64,000 nucleotides of DNA from Betaproteobacteria bacterium (lineage in GTDB: Bacteria > Pseudomonadota > Gammaproteobacteria > Burkholderiales > Casimicrobiaceae). Made by a program: the position numbers and the translations under genes. The stretch lies in the NCBI GenBank assembly GCA_016716425.1, contig JADJWJ010000014.1, forward strand, positions 70,327 through 134,326, given 5' to 3'. Below the pieces are notes generated by a model that was not told the origin of the DNA, did no database searches, and saw nothing but the letters and a program-made list of their open reading frames with translations. Every line of letters starts with the position of its first letter. Position 1 is the stretch's first letter. This document shows positions 28,753 through 41,319 of the stretch, one piece after another.

Positions 28753-29583
28753 ATGCCCAACGATTCGCCGCGCTGGCGGCGCACGCTCATGGAATGGCTG
28801 CTCGTCGCCGCTGCGCTCGTCGTCGGCATCCCGGCCGCCGCGTGGTTCGCGCAGGAGCGGCTCATCTTCTTCCCGCAGCCGGTGGCGTCGACGGCGCACC
28901 TGCCGCCGCACGCGCAGCCGCTCGCGGTCACGGCCGCCGACGGCACCACGCTGCGTGGGTGGATCGTCCCGGGCACGCCGATCCCCGCGCCCGCCGTCGT
29001 CTACTTCGGCGGCAACGCCGAGGAAGTCTCGTGGACGCTGGCCGACGGCCGCTGGCCGCGCGAGTGGACGCTGGTGGCGCTCAACTATCGCGGCTACGGC
29101 GACAGCGAGGGGACGCCCGCCGCGCGCGAGCTGCTCGCCGACGGCCTTGCGGTCTTCGACGCGGTCGCCGCACGCGGGGACGTCGACGCGCGGCGGATCG
29201 TCGCGTTCGGGCGTTCGCTGGGCTCGGCGATGGCGGCGCACGTGGCCGCGCAGCGGCCCGTCGCGGCAGCGGTGCTGGTCTCGCCGTTCGACAGCCTCGC
29301 GGCGATCGGGCGCCACCACTATCCGTGGCTACCGGTCTCGCTGCTCCTGCGCCAGCGCTTCGATCCGGCCGCGGACGCCGTGCAGAGCACCGTGCCGCTG
29401 CTCGCGCTCGTCGCCGACGCGGACTCGATCATTCCGGTCGCGCGCTCGCGCGCGCTGTACGACGCATGGGCCGGTCCGAAGCAGTGGATCGTCGTGCCGC
29501 GCGCCGACCACAACACGCTGGGCGCGACGCGCGAATTCTGGGACCCGATCGCGGGCTTCCTCGCGGCCGTGCCGCCGCGCTGA
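28753..29583 (+). CDS. Alpha/beta hydrolase with N-terminal membrane anchor
   Basis: A 276-residue serine hydrolase of the BEM46/FrsA-like group. A single hydrophobic helix (residues ~13-30, EWLLVAAALVVGIPAAAWFA) anchors or exports it. The nucleophile elbow is GRSLGSAMA, the acid is in LVADADSIIP and the His is in PRADHNTLG. A family hallmark ALNYRGYGDSEG precedes the elbow. The substrate is unknown; ester or lipid hydrolysis is likely. An ATG at 28789 would remove 12 residues. It converges on the LOG-family gene, with the stop codons directly adjacent (29583/29584). Confidence 0.82.
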   Translation: MPNDSPRWRRTLMEWLLVAAALVVGIPAAAWFAQERLIFFPQPVASTAHLPPHAQPLAVTAADGTTLRGWIVPGTPIPAPAVVYFGGNAEEVSWTLADGRWPREWTLVALNYRGYGDSEGTPAARELLADGLAVFDAVAARGDVDARRIVAFGRSLGSAMAAHVAAQRPVAAAVLVSPFDSLAAIGRHHYPWLPVSLLLRQRFDPAADAVQSTVPLLALVADADSIIPVARSRALYDAWAGPKQWIVVPRADHNTLGATREFWDPIAGFLAAVPPR

Positions 29584-30228
29584 CTACGCCTCGACCCCGA
29601 GCGCCGCCGCGGCGACACGCTCGATGGCTTCGTGCGTCGAATCGACGTGCACGACGCCCTCGACCTGCGGCGCCCCTTCGAGGCCGACGACCAGCCGTCC
29701 GTACTGGCGGCCGAGCGCCACCTCCGACAGCGTGCCGTAGCTGTCGCCGATCGCGATCAGGCAGAACGACGCGCACGCGATCAGCGCGTTGCGCCCCTCG
29801 CCCATGCCGGTGGCGAGCACGATGTCGACGTAGTGGTTGGCGAACGCGGGCTCCGCTTCCGGCAGCAGGCCGAGCGACGTGCCGCCCACGCGCTTGACGC
29901 CCTCGCACACCGCCTGCATCACGCCGCCGCGGCCGCCGCAGACGACGACGAACCCGCAGTCGGCGAGCCGCTCGCCGACGCGCAGCGCCGCGGACAGCTG
30001 CGCCGTGGTCGCCTCGCGCGGGCCGACGACGCCGACGGGCACGCGCAGCGGGTGGCCGCTTTCGCGCTGCAGCCACGTCGCGGCGCCGACGACGTCGACG
30101 CGCTCGCCGTGCACCACGTGCTCGGCGCTGCGCACGTACGTCCACGCGCGCGAGACGGCGTCGAAGCTGCGTCCCTGCGCGTCGTAGAGCATGCGGGCAG
30201 CCCGGTCGAGATCGAAGGTCGCGTTCAT
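29584..30228 (-). CDS. LOG/TIGR00725-family nucleotide-binding protein
   Basis: A 214-residue Rossmann-like protein related to cytokinin-activating LOG enzymes and molybdenum-cofactor carrier proteins. Key segments are VGVVGPREAT, CGGRGGVMQAVCEGV and GDSYGTLSEVALG, the last equivalent to the PGGxGTxxE motif. About 70 N-terminal residues (FDLDRAARMLYDAQGRSFDAVSRAWTYVRS) precede the fold, unusual for plain LOGs. The possible role is nucleotide 5'-phosphoribohydrolase or cofactor carrier. The start at 30228 is the ATG nearest the family start; another at 30261 adds 11 residues. It is divergent from the ABC exporter, with a 24-bp perfect palindrome between them. Confidence 0.78.
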   Translation of the reverse strand: MNATFDLDRAARMLYDAQGRSFDAVSRAWTYVRSAEHVVHGERVDVVGAATWLQRESGHPLRVPVGVVGPREATTAQLSAALRVGERLADCGFVVVCGGRGGVMQAVCEGVKRVGGTSLGLLPEAEPAFANHYVDIVLATGMGEGRNALIACASFCLIAIGDSYGTLSEVALGRQYGRLVVGLEGAPQVEGVVHVDSTHEAIERVAAAALGVEA

Positions 30229-30305
30229 GTCGGTTGCGGATTCGGGTCGCCTGGCGCACATGGGCGCGATGCGGCGCGGGCCGCCGATGCGGGCGCCGGG
30301 CGCTC

Positions 30306-30329
30306 AGCGCGGATGCTAACATCCGCGCT
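30306..30329. promoter_or_regulatory. Perfect palindrome, 10-bp arms, between divergent genes
   Basis: AGCGCGGATG and CATCCGCGCT are exact inverted copies around CTAA. The site lies between the LOG-family gene (starts 30228) and the ABC exporter gene (starts 30432). The central TAACAT resembles the -10 elements seen in front of other genes here. It suits a dimeric repressor covering a promoter. Confidence 0.5.
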
Positions 30330-30431
30330 CGCGTCACGGCCGCGAACCGCGCGCCGTCACGCCGCGCGCACCGGTTCCGCGGACCACCCGCCCGCGAGCG
30401 GCCGGGCGGCGCCCACCGTCGGAGATCCCGC

Positions 30432-32390
<1,959 letters not shown>

Positions 32391-32397
32391 TCGCGCA

Positions 32398-33210
32398 ATG
32401 ACGGACCGCCGCGACCAGGTCGACTACGTATCCGGAAGGACGCGCCTGTTCGGCATCGTCGGGCACCCGATCGAACAGGTGCGCTCGCCGGAGATGATCA
32501 CGGCGGAGATGACGGGCCGCGGCCACGATGCGGTGCTGGTTCCGCTGCACGTGCTGCCGGAGGACTTCGACACGGTCTTGCCGCAGCTCATGCAGGTGCG
32601 CAACCTGGGCGGGCTGGTGTTCACGATTCCCTTCAAGGCGCGCGCCTGCGCGCTCGCCGACGAGTTGCTGCCGCAGGCGCGCGTGATCGGCGCGATCAAC
32701 GCGCTCGCGCGCGGGCGCGACGGCCGCTGGCGCGGCGAGATCTTCGATGGCCTCGGTTGCGTGGAGGCATTCCGCCGGCGCGGGATCCCGCTCGCCGGCA
32801 AGCGCGTGCTGCTGCTGGGCGCGGGCGGGGCGGGTTCGGCGATCGCGGCGGCGGTCGCGGCCGAACGGCCAACGCAGCTCACGATCTACGACGTCGACGG
32901 CGTGCGCGCCGCGGACGTCGCCGCGCGGGTCGCCGGCGCGCACCGGGGTGTGGCCGTGCACGCGGGCGCGGCGGACGCGGACAGCGCCGACGTCCTGCTC
33001 AACGCGTCGCCGGTCGGCATGCTCGACGACGCGCGGCTGCCGATCCCGGTCGACTCGCTGCCGCGCGAGCTCGTCGTGTTCGACGCGATCGTCAAGCCGG
33101 AGCGTACGCCGCTGCTCGCGCTGGCCGAGCAGTGCGGCTGTGCCACCGTCGGCGGCCGCGAGATGATGCGCGGCCAGATCGCGCGGATGGTCGACTTCTT
33201 CTACGCGTAG
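32398..33210 (+). CDS. Shikimate dehydrogenase-like oxidoreductase
   Basis: A 270-residue AroE-family enzyme with an N-terminal substrate domain and a Rossmann NAD(P) domain (LLLGAGGAGSAIAAAVAAE near residue 138; the NASPVGM motif at ~203). Substrate-site positions differ from classical AroE. The SxSP motif reads VRSP (first Ser replaced by Val), NVTxPxK reads VFTIPFK (Asn lost, Thr and Lys kept), and NTDG reads IFDG (Asp kept). The catalytic Lys and Asp remain. It is therefore more likely an SDH-like paralogue acting on quinate or another ring acid than the housekeeping enzyme. It is in an operon with the ABC exporter. Confidence 0.82.
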   Translation: MTDRRDQVDYVSGRTRLFGIVGHPIEQVRSPEMITAEMTGRGHDAVLVPLHVLPEDFDTVLPQLMQVRNLGGLVFTIPFKARACALADELLPQARVIGAINALARGRDGRWRGEIFDGLGCVEAFRRRGIPLAGKRVLLLGAGGAGSAIAAAVAAERPTQLTIYDVDGVRAADVAARVAGAHRGVAVHAGAADADSADVLLNASPVGMLDDARLPIPVDSLPRELVVFDAIVKPERTPLLALAEQCGCATVGGREMMRGQIARMVDFFYA

Positions 33211-33214
33211 CGCG

Positions 33215-33727
33215 TCAGCGCCGGTCGAGCGTGGGCGGCCGCCACGCCGGCAGGACCTGTCCCGGCGCACGCAGCACGCGGACCATCCGCACCGCCGTTT
33301 CGCGGCCGCGGTAATAGCCCGGTACGCGCAGCGTCTCGGTGAAACCCGCGTCGGCATACAGCGCGTGCGCCGGATGATTGCCCGCGCGCAGCTCGACGTG
33401 CACGCTCACGGCGCCGGCCGCGGCCGCCGACTCGACGAGCCACGCGACGAGCGACCGCGCGATGCCGCGGCGGCGATGCGCCGGCCGCACGGCGAGCAGC
33501 GCGAGATGCGCGCGCTCGTCGCCGAACGACATCAGGGCGAACCCGGAGACGAGCGCGCCCTCGCGCGCGACCAGCGCGACCGCGTCCGGGTCCGCGATCA
33601 TCCGTGCGATCCGTTGGGGCCGGTACTCCCAGCCCAGCCCCGTCTCGATCAGGTCGCGCGACATCGCCGCCAGCGCCCGCGCGTCATCCGGGCGCGCGAA
33701 CTCCAGCGGGTGATCGCGCAGGGCCAT
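33215..33727 (-). CDS. GNAT-family N-acetyltransferase (RimI-like)
   Basis: A 170-residue acetyl-CoA-dependent transferase. The acetyl-CoA loop reads LLAVRPAHRRRGIARSLV (residues ~78-95, the Q/RxxGxG/A motif), followed by SVHVELRAGNHPAHALYADAGF, the strand-helix pattern of RimI-type enzymes that acetylate protein N-termini. No signal or membrane segment. It ends 4 bp from the SDH-like gene on the other strand (convergent). The start at 33727 is the family-like one; the frame is open to 33760. The substrate is unknown. Confidence 0.82.
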   Translation of the reverse strand: MALRDHPLEFARPDDARALAAMSRDLIETGLGWEYRPQRIARMIADPDAVALVAREGALVSGFALMSFGDERAHLALLAVRPAHRRRGIARSLVAWLVESAAAAGAVSVHVELRAGNHPAHALYADAGFTETLRVPGYYRGRETAVRMVRVLRAPGQVLPAWRPPTLDRR

Positions 33728-33937
33728 GGGGCATTCTGCCACCCGGTGCGCGCACGGCAAGGGCTGTCCCGACTGGCGCCATCGTTGCTGACCGGCGGTC
33801 CCGGCGGCGTGCCTTTACCGACCCGGGTCGCGCGGCGGGCCGGCCGTTCGCCAACGTGCCAGGGCGCACGACCGCAGCACGGCGCCAGGCGTGCCGCCGC
33901 GGCGCGCCGATGTCGAGACGCAATGGCGCATCAGAGT

Positions 33938-34032
33938 CGTCGTCCCCGCGAAGGCGCGGACCCGGCGCCATAGCCCGGTCCAATCGCGCAGGGAAACCAT
34001 CGACAGTCGGTCCCCCGCCTTCGCGAAGACGA
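33938..34032. repeat. Intergenic inverted repeat, related to 771-861
   Basis: The left arm contains CGTCCCCGCGAAGGCG and the right arm CCCGCCTTCGCGAAGACG, with imperfectly inverted arms about 20 bp long around a ~45-bp centre. It lies in the 405-bp gap 33728-34132, in which I see no gene. Size and arm content resemble the element at 771-861. Confidence 0.6.
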
Positions 34033-34132
34033 AGGGGGAGGCAGGCAACGGCAGATGGCATGCGCCGGTCGCATGCCCTCCGGAACCAACGCTGCGACCG
34101 CCGACACCCGGGCTGCGCGGACGACGGTCGGC

Positions 34133-35071
34133 TCAACAGCTTCGCGAGGACGGTGCGCGGTCCGCGCGCGCGCGCACGGCTTCGCCCGGCTTGCCGAAGA
34201 GCTCGGCCAGCGCACGCTGATAGTCGCCGTTGCCCGTCCACATGCTGTTGTTGTGCGAGCCGTTCTCGACCAGCAGCAGCCGCTTGGGCTCGGGCGCGGC
34301 GCCGTACAGCGCCTGCGAGAACTTCGCCGGGATGAACCGGTCGCCCGCACCGTGCACGACGAGCACCGGCACGTCGATCGTGCGGATCTTGGAGATCGAG
34401 TCGAAGCGCTGCGTGAGGATGAGGCTCGTCGGCAGCCAGCTCCAGGACAGCTCCGCGGCGACGTCCGGCAGCGACGTGAACGTCGCCTCGACGATGAGGC
34501 CGCGCGCCTGCGGCCGGCAGGCGGCGCCGTCGGCGGCGAGCTTCGCCGCGAGATCGATGGCGACCGCGCCGCCGAGCGAGTGCCCGTAGATCAACCGCCG
34601 CGCCGGATCGGGCTGGCGCTCGGTGAGCCACTTCCAGCCGGCCATCGCGTCCTCGTACACCATCTGTTCGGACGGAAGGTCGCCGTCGCTCTTGCCGAAG
34701 CCGCGGTAGTCGATTGCGAACACCGAGTAGCCGAACTGGCGCAGCTGCTCGATCCGGCGCAGGTGGCCGGTCAGGTTCCAGCGGACGCCGTGCAGGTAGT
34801 ACACGACGGGGGCGTCCGGATCGGCGTCCGGCCACCACCACGCGTGAATGCGCTGCGCGTCCGGCGCCGCGGACACGGGCAGGTAGACGTCCTGCACCTC
34901 CACCGGCTGGCCGCTGTACCAGCCGGCGTCGCGCTTCTCGACGCGGAACGTGAGCGCGCGCTCCTTCTCCTCCAGCGTCGTGCAGCCGGTGACGAGGCCG
35001 AGCGCGACCAGCGTGCCGACGAGGGCGCGCAGCAGGACGGAGCGGGGCCAGAGGTAGCGCAGCACGGTCAC
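34133..35071 (-). CDS. Alpha/beta hydrolase lipoprotein
   Basis: A 312-residue serine hydrolase with a lipoprotein signal. From the GTG at 35071 the signal ends LGLVTGC, a good lipobox with Cys at residue 30, so the protein should be lipid-anchored in the envelope. The nucleophile lies in IYGHSLGGAVAIDLA, the acid in VVHGAGDRFIPAKF and the His in ENGSHNNSMW; YLHGVRWNLTGHLRR forms the oxyanion loop. The frame is open to 35146 with another GTG, but that start would bury the signal peptide. Its substrate is unknown; it is similar in class to the membrane-anchored hydrolase at 28.7 kb. Confidence 0.82.
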   Translation of the reverse strand: MTVLRYLWPRSVLLRALVGTLVALGLVTGCTTLEEKERALTFRVEKRDAGWYSGQPVEVQDVYLPVSAAPDAQRIHAWWWPDADPDAPVVYYLHGVRWNLTGHLRRIEQLRQFGYSVFAIDYRGFGKSDGDLPSEQMVYEDAMAGWKWLTERQPDPARRLIYGHSLGGAVAIDLAAKLAADGAACRPQARGLIVEATFTSLPDVAAELSWSWLPTSLILTQRFDSISKIRTIDVPVLVVHGAGDRFIPAKFSQALYGAAPEPKRLLLVENGSHNNSMWTGNGDYQRALAELFGKPGEAVRARADRAPSSRSC

Positions 35072-35223
35072 GGGAGGGCAGTCGGTTCCGGGTCGACGCG
35101 GCAGCTGGACGCCGACATTGTGGCGGCCCGGGACCCGGAATGACACCCGTTCGACGGCAATGGTTCCCTAAACCGGCACAATCGGGGTTGCGCCGGCGAA
35201 AACCCGGCACCACCTTCGCCCCC

Positions 35224-35817
35224 ATGCCCCCCGTCACCACCGCTGTCCTCGTCGCCAACGTCGCCGTCTACCTGCTGCAGTCGCTGGCGCCGGGGCTCGC
35301 CGGTCCATTCGCGCTGTGGCCGCTGTCGGCGTCCCGCGCGAGCGGCGGCGTCGTGTCCTTCGAGCTCTGGCAGGTCGTCACGTACGGCTTCCTCCACGCC
35401 GGCTTCGTGCACCTCGCGTTCAACATGTTCGCGCTGTACATGTTCGGCAGCGCCATCGAGCAGGTGGTCGGGCCGCGCCGCTACCTCGCGTACTACATGG
35501 CGTCGGTCGTCGCGGCGGCCGTCGCGCAGCTGCTGGTGACGCAGTGGCTGGGCGGGCTCTACCCGACGGTCGGGGCGTCGGGCGGCGTTTTCGGGCTGCT
35601 GCTCGCTTACGCGGTCTACTTCCCGCACAACCGGGTGATGCTGCTGTTCCCGCCGATCCCGGTGCCGTCGCGCGTGTTCGTCGTCGTCTACGCGGCGATC
35701 GAACTCGTCCTCGGCATCAGCGGCTCGCAGGCGGGTGTCGCGCACTTCGCGCACCTGGGCGGCCTCGTCGGCGGCGGCGCGATGCTCTGGTACTGGCGCA
35801 ACGGCGGTCGGCGGTAA
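35224..35817 (+). CDS. Rhomboid-family intramembrane serine protease
   Basis: A 197-residue, six-helix membrane protease. The catalytic Ser119 lies in VGASGGVFGLL and the catalytic His is expected at 177 in AHFAHLGGLVGG. TYGFLHAGFVHLAFNMFALYMFG (residues ~53-75) carries the family HxxxN region. It cleaves membrane-protein substrates within the bilayer; no partner is suggested by neighbours. The frame is open upstream to 35140, but the ATG at 35224 starts at the first helix. It diverges from the hydrolase lipoprotein gene. Downstream is the repeat cluster at 35.9 kb. Confidence 0.92.
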   Translation: MPPVTTAVLVANVAVYLLQSLAPGLAGPFALWPLSASRASGGVVSFELWQVVTYGFLHAGFVHLAFNMFALYMFGSAIEQVVGPRRYLAYYMASVVAAAVAQLLVTQWLGGLYPTVGASGGVFGLLLAYAVYFPHNRVMLLFPPIPVPSRVFVVVYAAIELVLGISGSQAGVAHFAHLGGLVGGGAMLWYWRNGGRR

Positions 35818-35955
35818 GCAAGCGTCTGGCCCTCGGGCACGCCGTTACACCGCGCGCACAAAGCGCCACGTTGGCGCCCCGTGCGAGGTCCGACCCTTTG
35901 CCGGCTGCGAGCCGCCGGGATGCGCAGCGTCGGTCGGCGCTAAGGGTCAGACCCT

Positions 35956-38328
<2,373 letters not shown>

Positions 38329-38344
38329 GGTCGCGGATTGACGC

Positions 38345-38384
38345 TAAGATGCGGGCTCGCACGGCGGGCGCGGCCGCCATCTTA
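38345..38384. promoter_or_regulatory. Inverted repeat with TAAGAT -10-like boxes between coxL-like gene and nnrU
   Basis: TAAGATG (38345-38351) and CATCTTA (38378-38384) are perfect inverted copies in the 67-bp divergent gap. Each arm reads TAAGAT on one strand, so they could be the -10 elements of two divergent promoters. A TTGACG lies at 38338-38343. Confidence 0.35.
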
Positions 38385-38395
38385 CCGTCCCGATC

Positions 38396-38974
38396 ATGAT
38401 CTATCTCGTCGCCGGCCTCGTCCTCTTCCTGGGCTCCCACTCGGTGCGCATCTTCGCCGACGACTGGCGCGCCGCGCAGGTCGCGCGCCTGGGCGAGCGG
38501 ATGTGGAAGGGCCTCTACTCGGCCGTGGCGCTGGCGGGATTCGTGCTGCTCGTCTGGGGCTACGGACAGGCGCGGATGGACCCGGTCGTGCTCTGGTCGC
38601 CGCCCGTGTGGACGCGCCACCTGGCGTCGCTGCTGCTGGTGCCGGCGTTCGTGCTGGTCGTCGCGGGCAACCTGCGCGGCACGCGCATCAAGGCCGCCGT
38701 CGGCCACCCGATGGTGCTCGGCACCAAGCTATGGGCGTTCGCGCACCTGATCGCCAACGGCACGCTCGCCGACGTCGTGCTGTTCGGCGCCTTCCTCGCG
38801 TGGGCGATCGCCGACTACGCGTCGGCGCGCAAACGCGACCGCGCGGTCGGGACCGTGTATCCGGCCGGCTCGGCCGCACGCAACGTGCTCGCCGTCGTCG
38901 TCGGCGTCGCGGCCTGGGCCGCGTTCGGCGTCTGGCTGCACGGCCCGCTGATCGGCGTGCGGCCCTTCGGCTGA
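38396..38974 (+). CDS. nnrU: NnrU family membrane protein
   Basis: A 192-residue integral membrane protein with about five helices (LVAGLVLFLGSHSVRIF, LYSAVALAGFVLLVWGYG, LASLLLVPAFVLVVAG, LADVVLFGAFLAWAIADY, VLAVVVGVAAWAAFGVWL). The N-terminal SHSVRI and the HPMVLGTKLWAFAHLIANG segment are typical of NnrU, first noted with denitrification genes and related to isoprenoid (MrdA/PHO1-like) membrane enzymes. No denitrification genes are nearby. The role is unclear. It is convergent with dinB, 54 bp away. Confidence 0.88.
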   Translation: MIYLVAGLVLFLGSHSVRIFADDWRAAQVARLGERMWKGLYSAVALAGFVLLVWGYGQARMDPVVLWSPPVWTRHLASLLLVPAFVLVVAGNLRGTRIKAAVGHPMVLGTKLWAFAHLIANGTLADVVLFGAFLAWAIADYASARKRDRAVGTVYPAGSAARNVLAVVVGVAAWAAFGVWLHGPLIGVRPFG

Positions 38975-39028
38975 TCCTGTTCGCGCACGACCGCGCGCCG
39001 GACCCGCCGGCGCCGGACTGCGCCGGCC

Positions 39029-40276
39029 TCAGCGATCGTCCGCAGGCGATTGCGGCGCAGGCCGCGGGGCGACGCCGACCGGCGACAGCGCGCCGACGCG
39101 CACGCCCAGCAGGCGGATGCGCCGCGCGAGCGGCACGCGCTTCAGGCACTCGCCGGCCGCGCGCCGGATCGCCTGCGCGTCCTGGGTCGGTACGTCGAGC
39201 GTGCGGTCGCGCGTGACCGTCGCGAAGTTGTCGTAGCGCAGCTTGATGCCGATCGTGCGGCCCGCGTAACCCTTGCGCGCCAGATCGGCGGCGAGCCGCT
39301 CGCACAGGTCGGTGAAGATGCGCGAGAGCTCCGGCCGGTCGTTGCGTACCGACAGGTCGCGCTCGAACGTCGTCTCGCGGCTGATCGACCTGGGCTCGCT
39401 CTCCGTGACGACGTCGCGGTCGTCGCGGCCCTGCGCGGCCGCGTGCAGCCACGCGCCGTAGTTGCGGCCGAAGTGCTCGATCAGCCACGCGAGGTCTGCG
39501 TGCGCGAGCGCGCCGATCGTGCGCACGCCGAGCGCGTCGAGCTTCGCGGCGGCCTTGGGGCCGATGCCGTTGATCCGGCGCGGCGGCAGCGGCCAGATGC
39601 GCGTCGCGACGTCCTCGGGCATGAGCACCGTGAGCCCGTCCGGCTTGTCGAGCTCGGACGCGATCTTCGCGAGCAGCTTGTTCGGCGCGACCGCGACCGA
39701 GCACGTGAGGCCGGTCGCCTCGTGCACGGCGGCCTTGAGCGCCTTTGCCACGTCGCGGGCGCGCCACCAGGCGTCGATCTCGCTTTCCGGCTCGGCGCCC
39801 TCGTCCCAGCCCTCTCCCGCAAGCGGGAGAGGGGGGTTGTTCGGCGGCTCGACGCCGGTCAGGTCGACGTAGATCTCGTCGATGCCGCGGTCCTCGATGC
39901 GCGGCGCGATCCGCGCGACGGCGGCCTTGAAGAGGCGCGAGTACCTGCGGTACGCGTCGAAGTCGGTCGGCAGCAATACCGCGTCGGGTGCCAGTGCGGC
40001 GGCCTTCATAAGGCCGAGCGCCGAGTGGACGCCGAGCGCGCGCGCCTCGTACGTGGCCGTCGTCACGACGCCCCGCCCCGCGTAGCCGCGCAGCGTCGCG
40101 AAGCGCCGCGCCACGCGGCCGGTGGCCGGATCGACGGACTCGACCGGCTGGTGCCGGCGCCCGCCGCCGACGACCACCGGCAGGCCGCGCAATTCCGGAT
40201 AGCGCAGCAACTCGACGGACGCGTAGAACGCGTCCATGTCGAGGTGCGCGACGAGGCGAAGCGATGGCCGGGTCAT
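39029..40276 (-). CDS. dinB: DNA polymerase IV (Y family) with an in-frame repeat insertion
   Basis: Error-prone translesion polymerase, 415 residues. Catalytic carboxylates are seen in HLDMDAFYASVE (residues ~11-22) and GIDEIYVDLTG (~131-141). The thumb reads NKLLAKIASELDKPDGL and the HhH segment INGIGPKAAAKLDALGV. The little-finger domain follows. Residues ~144-166, between the palm strand and IDAWWRARDVAKAL, are encoded partly by a palindromic repeat (PLPLAGEGWDEG). The frame is kept, so the enzyme may remain active, the insertion being on a surface loop between palm elements. No umuD or SOS box was seen. Confidence 0.93.
   Translation of the reverse strand: MTRPSLRLVAHLDMDAFYASVELLRYPELRGLPVVVGGGRRHQPVESVDPATGRVARRFATLRGYAGRGVVTTATYEARALGVHSALGLMKAAALAPDAVLLPTDFDAYRRYSRLFKAAVARIAPRIEDRGIDEIYVDLTGVEPPNNPPLPLAGEGWDEGAEPESEIDAWWRARDVAKALKAAVHEATGLTCSVAVAPNKLLAKIASELDKPDGLTVLMPEDVATRIWPLPPRRINGIGPKAAAKLDALGVRTIGALAHADLAWLIEHFGRNYGAWLHAAAQGRDDRDVVTESEPRSISRETTFERDLSVRNDRPELSRIFTDLCERLAADLARKGYAGRTIGIKLRYDNFATVTRDRTLDVPTQDAQAIRRAAGECLKRVPLARRIRLLGVRVGALSPVGVAPRPAPQSPADDR
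39800..39836. repeat. Palindromic repeat monomer inside dinB
   Basis: The hairpin CCCTCTCCCGC-AA-GCGGGAGAGGG with flanking CTCGTCCCAG matches one monomer of the composite element at 2410-2496 (CTCACCCCAGCCCTCTCCCC). It encodes PLPLAGEGWDEG in the dinB frame. Confidence 0.88.
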
Positions 40277-40325
40277 GGCGGCGCCGGGCGTGGCGGCGCC
40301 GCCATGGTACGACGCTGACGCGAGG

Positions 40326-41165
40326 TCAGTGCGACATCAGCACCGGCACCGTCATCGCCTGCAGCATCAGGCGGGTGACGCCGCCCAGCACGAGCTCGGA
40401 GATTCGCGGCCGGCTGTACGCGCCCATCACGATCAGGTCGCACGAGAGGTCGGCCGCGCGCGACAGCAGCAGGTTGCCGACGTCGATGTCCTCGGCGATC
40501 TCGTGGCGCACCTTCGCCTCGATGTCGTGGCGCGCGAGGTACGCGGCGATGCCCGCGTCCGACTGCGACTCGCGCACGCTTCCGTCGCCGGGCTCGGAGA
40601 TCGACATCACGGCGACCTTGCTCGCGCGCTTGAGGAACGGCAGCGCGTCGCACACGGCGCGCGCGGACTCCCGCGTCTCCTTCCACGCGACGAGCACGTT
40701 CGTCCCGACGGTCGGGAACTGGCCGAAGTGGGGCACCAGCAGCACCGGGCGCCCGGCCCCCATCAGCATGCCGTGGACGAGGTCGTTGGCGAACGCCGCG
40801 TGCGCGTCGTCCGGCAGCGGCTGGCCGACGACGGCGATGTCCGCGTAGCACGTGTGCAGGATCGCCGCGTCGATCGGTGCGCCCGCGGGGGCGGTGAACC
40901 GGGCGGCCGTCAGGTGCTCGGCCGCCACGGCTGCGCGGAAGCGCTCCTCCGCCCGCGCCTGCGCGTCGCCCGATTCGCGCAGCCGGTTCTCCACGACGGA
41001 GTCCGGCAGGATCGCCGACGTGAACGGCGTCATCTCGCGCGTCGACGTCACGTACACGCCCTCGAGCTCGCCGCAGAAGGCGCGAGCGAGCTGCGCGGCG
41101 ACCTTGAGGCGCCGCTCCGACTGCTCGCTGTCGTCGACGTGAACGAGGAAGGTTCGGTAGCCCAT
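40326..41165 (-). CDS. Universal stress protein, tandem UspA domains
   Basis: A 279-residue cytoplasmic protein with two USP folds. The first (residues 1-140) opens TFLVHVDDSEQSERRLKVAAQLA. The second (~150-279) has NVLVAWKETRESARAVCDALPFL and ends with the nucleotide-binding motif MGAYSRPRISELVLGGVTRLML, matching the G2xG9xG(S/T) ATP site, then VPVLMSH. Proteins of this tandem type are induced by stress and bind ATP. It is a single gene between dinB (same strand) and the divergent DUF3014 gene. Confidence 0.9.
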   Translation of the reverse strand: MGYRTFLVHVDDSEQSERRLKVAAQLARAFCGELEGVYVTSTREMTPFTSAILPDSVVENRLRESGDAQARAEERFRAAVAAEHLTAARFTAPAGAPIDAAILHTCYADIAVVGQPLPDDAHAAFANDLVHGMLMGAGRPVLLVPHFGQFPTVGTNVLVAWKETRESARAVCDALPFLKRASKVAVMSISEPGDGSVRESQSDAGIAAYLARHDIEAKVRHEIAEDIDVGNLLLSRAADLSCDLIVMGAYSRPRISELVLGGVTRLMLQAMTVPVLMSH

Positions 41166-41319
41166 GGTGCCCCCCTGTGAGTCTCGCGCTATTGTGCACG
41201 GAACCGGCGGCGGGCAGGTTGACGCGGGTCATGGCGCGCGGCGCCGTGCCGGAACCTGCCGCGGCGCGCAACCATTCCGGCCGTGCGCGAGTCCAATCCG
41301 GACGCGAGAAGGAGACCGC

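Noticed and set aside
28753..30228. Overlap between the hydrolase and LOG-family genes as a sign of fusion
   Set aside because: The genes are on opposite strands with stop codons directly adjacent (29583/29584), a simple convergent arrangement.
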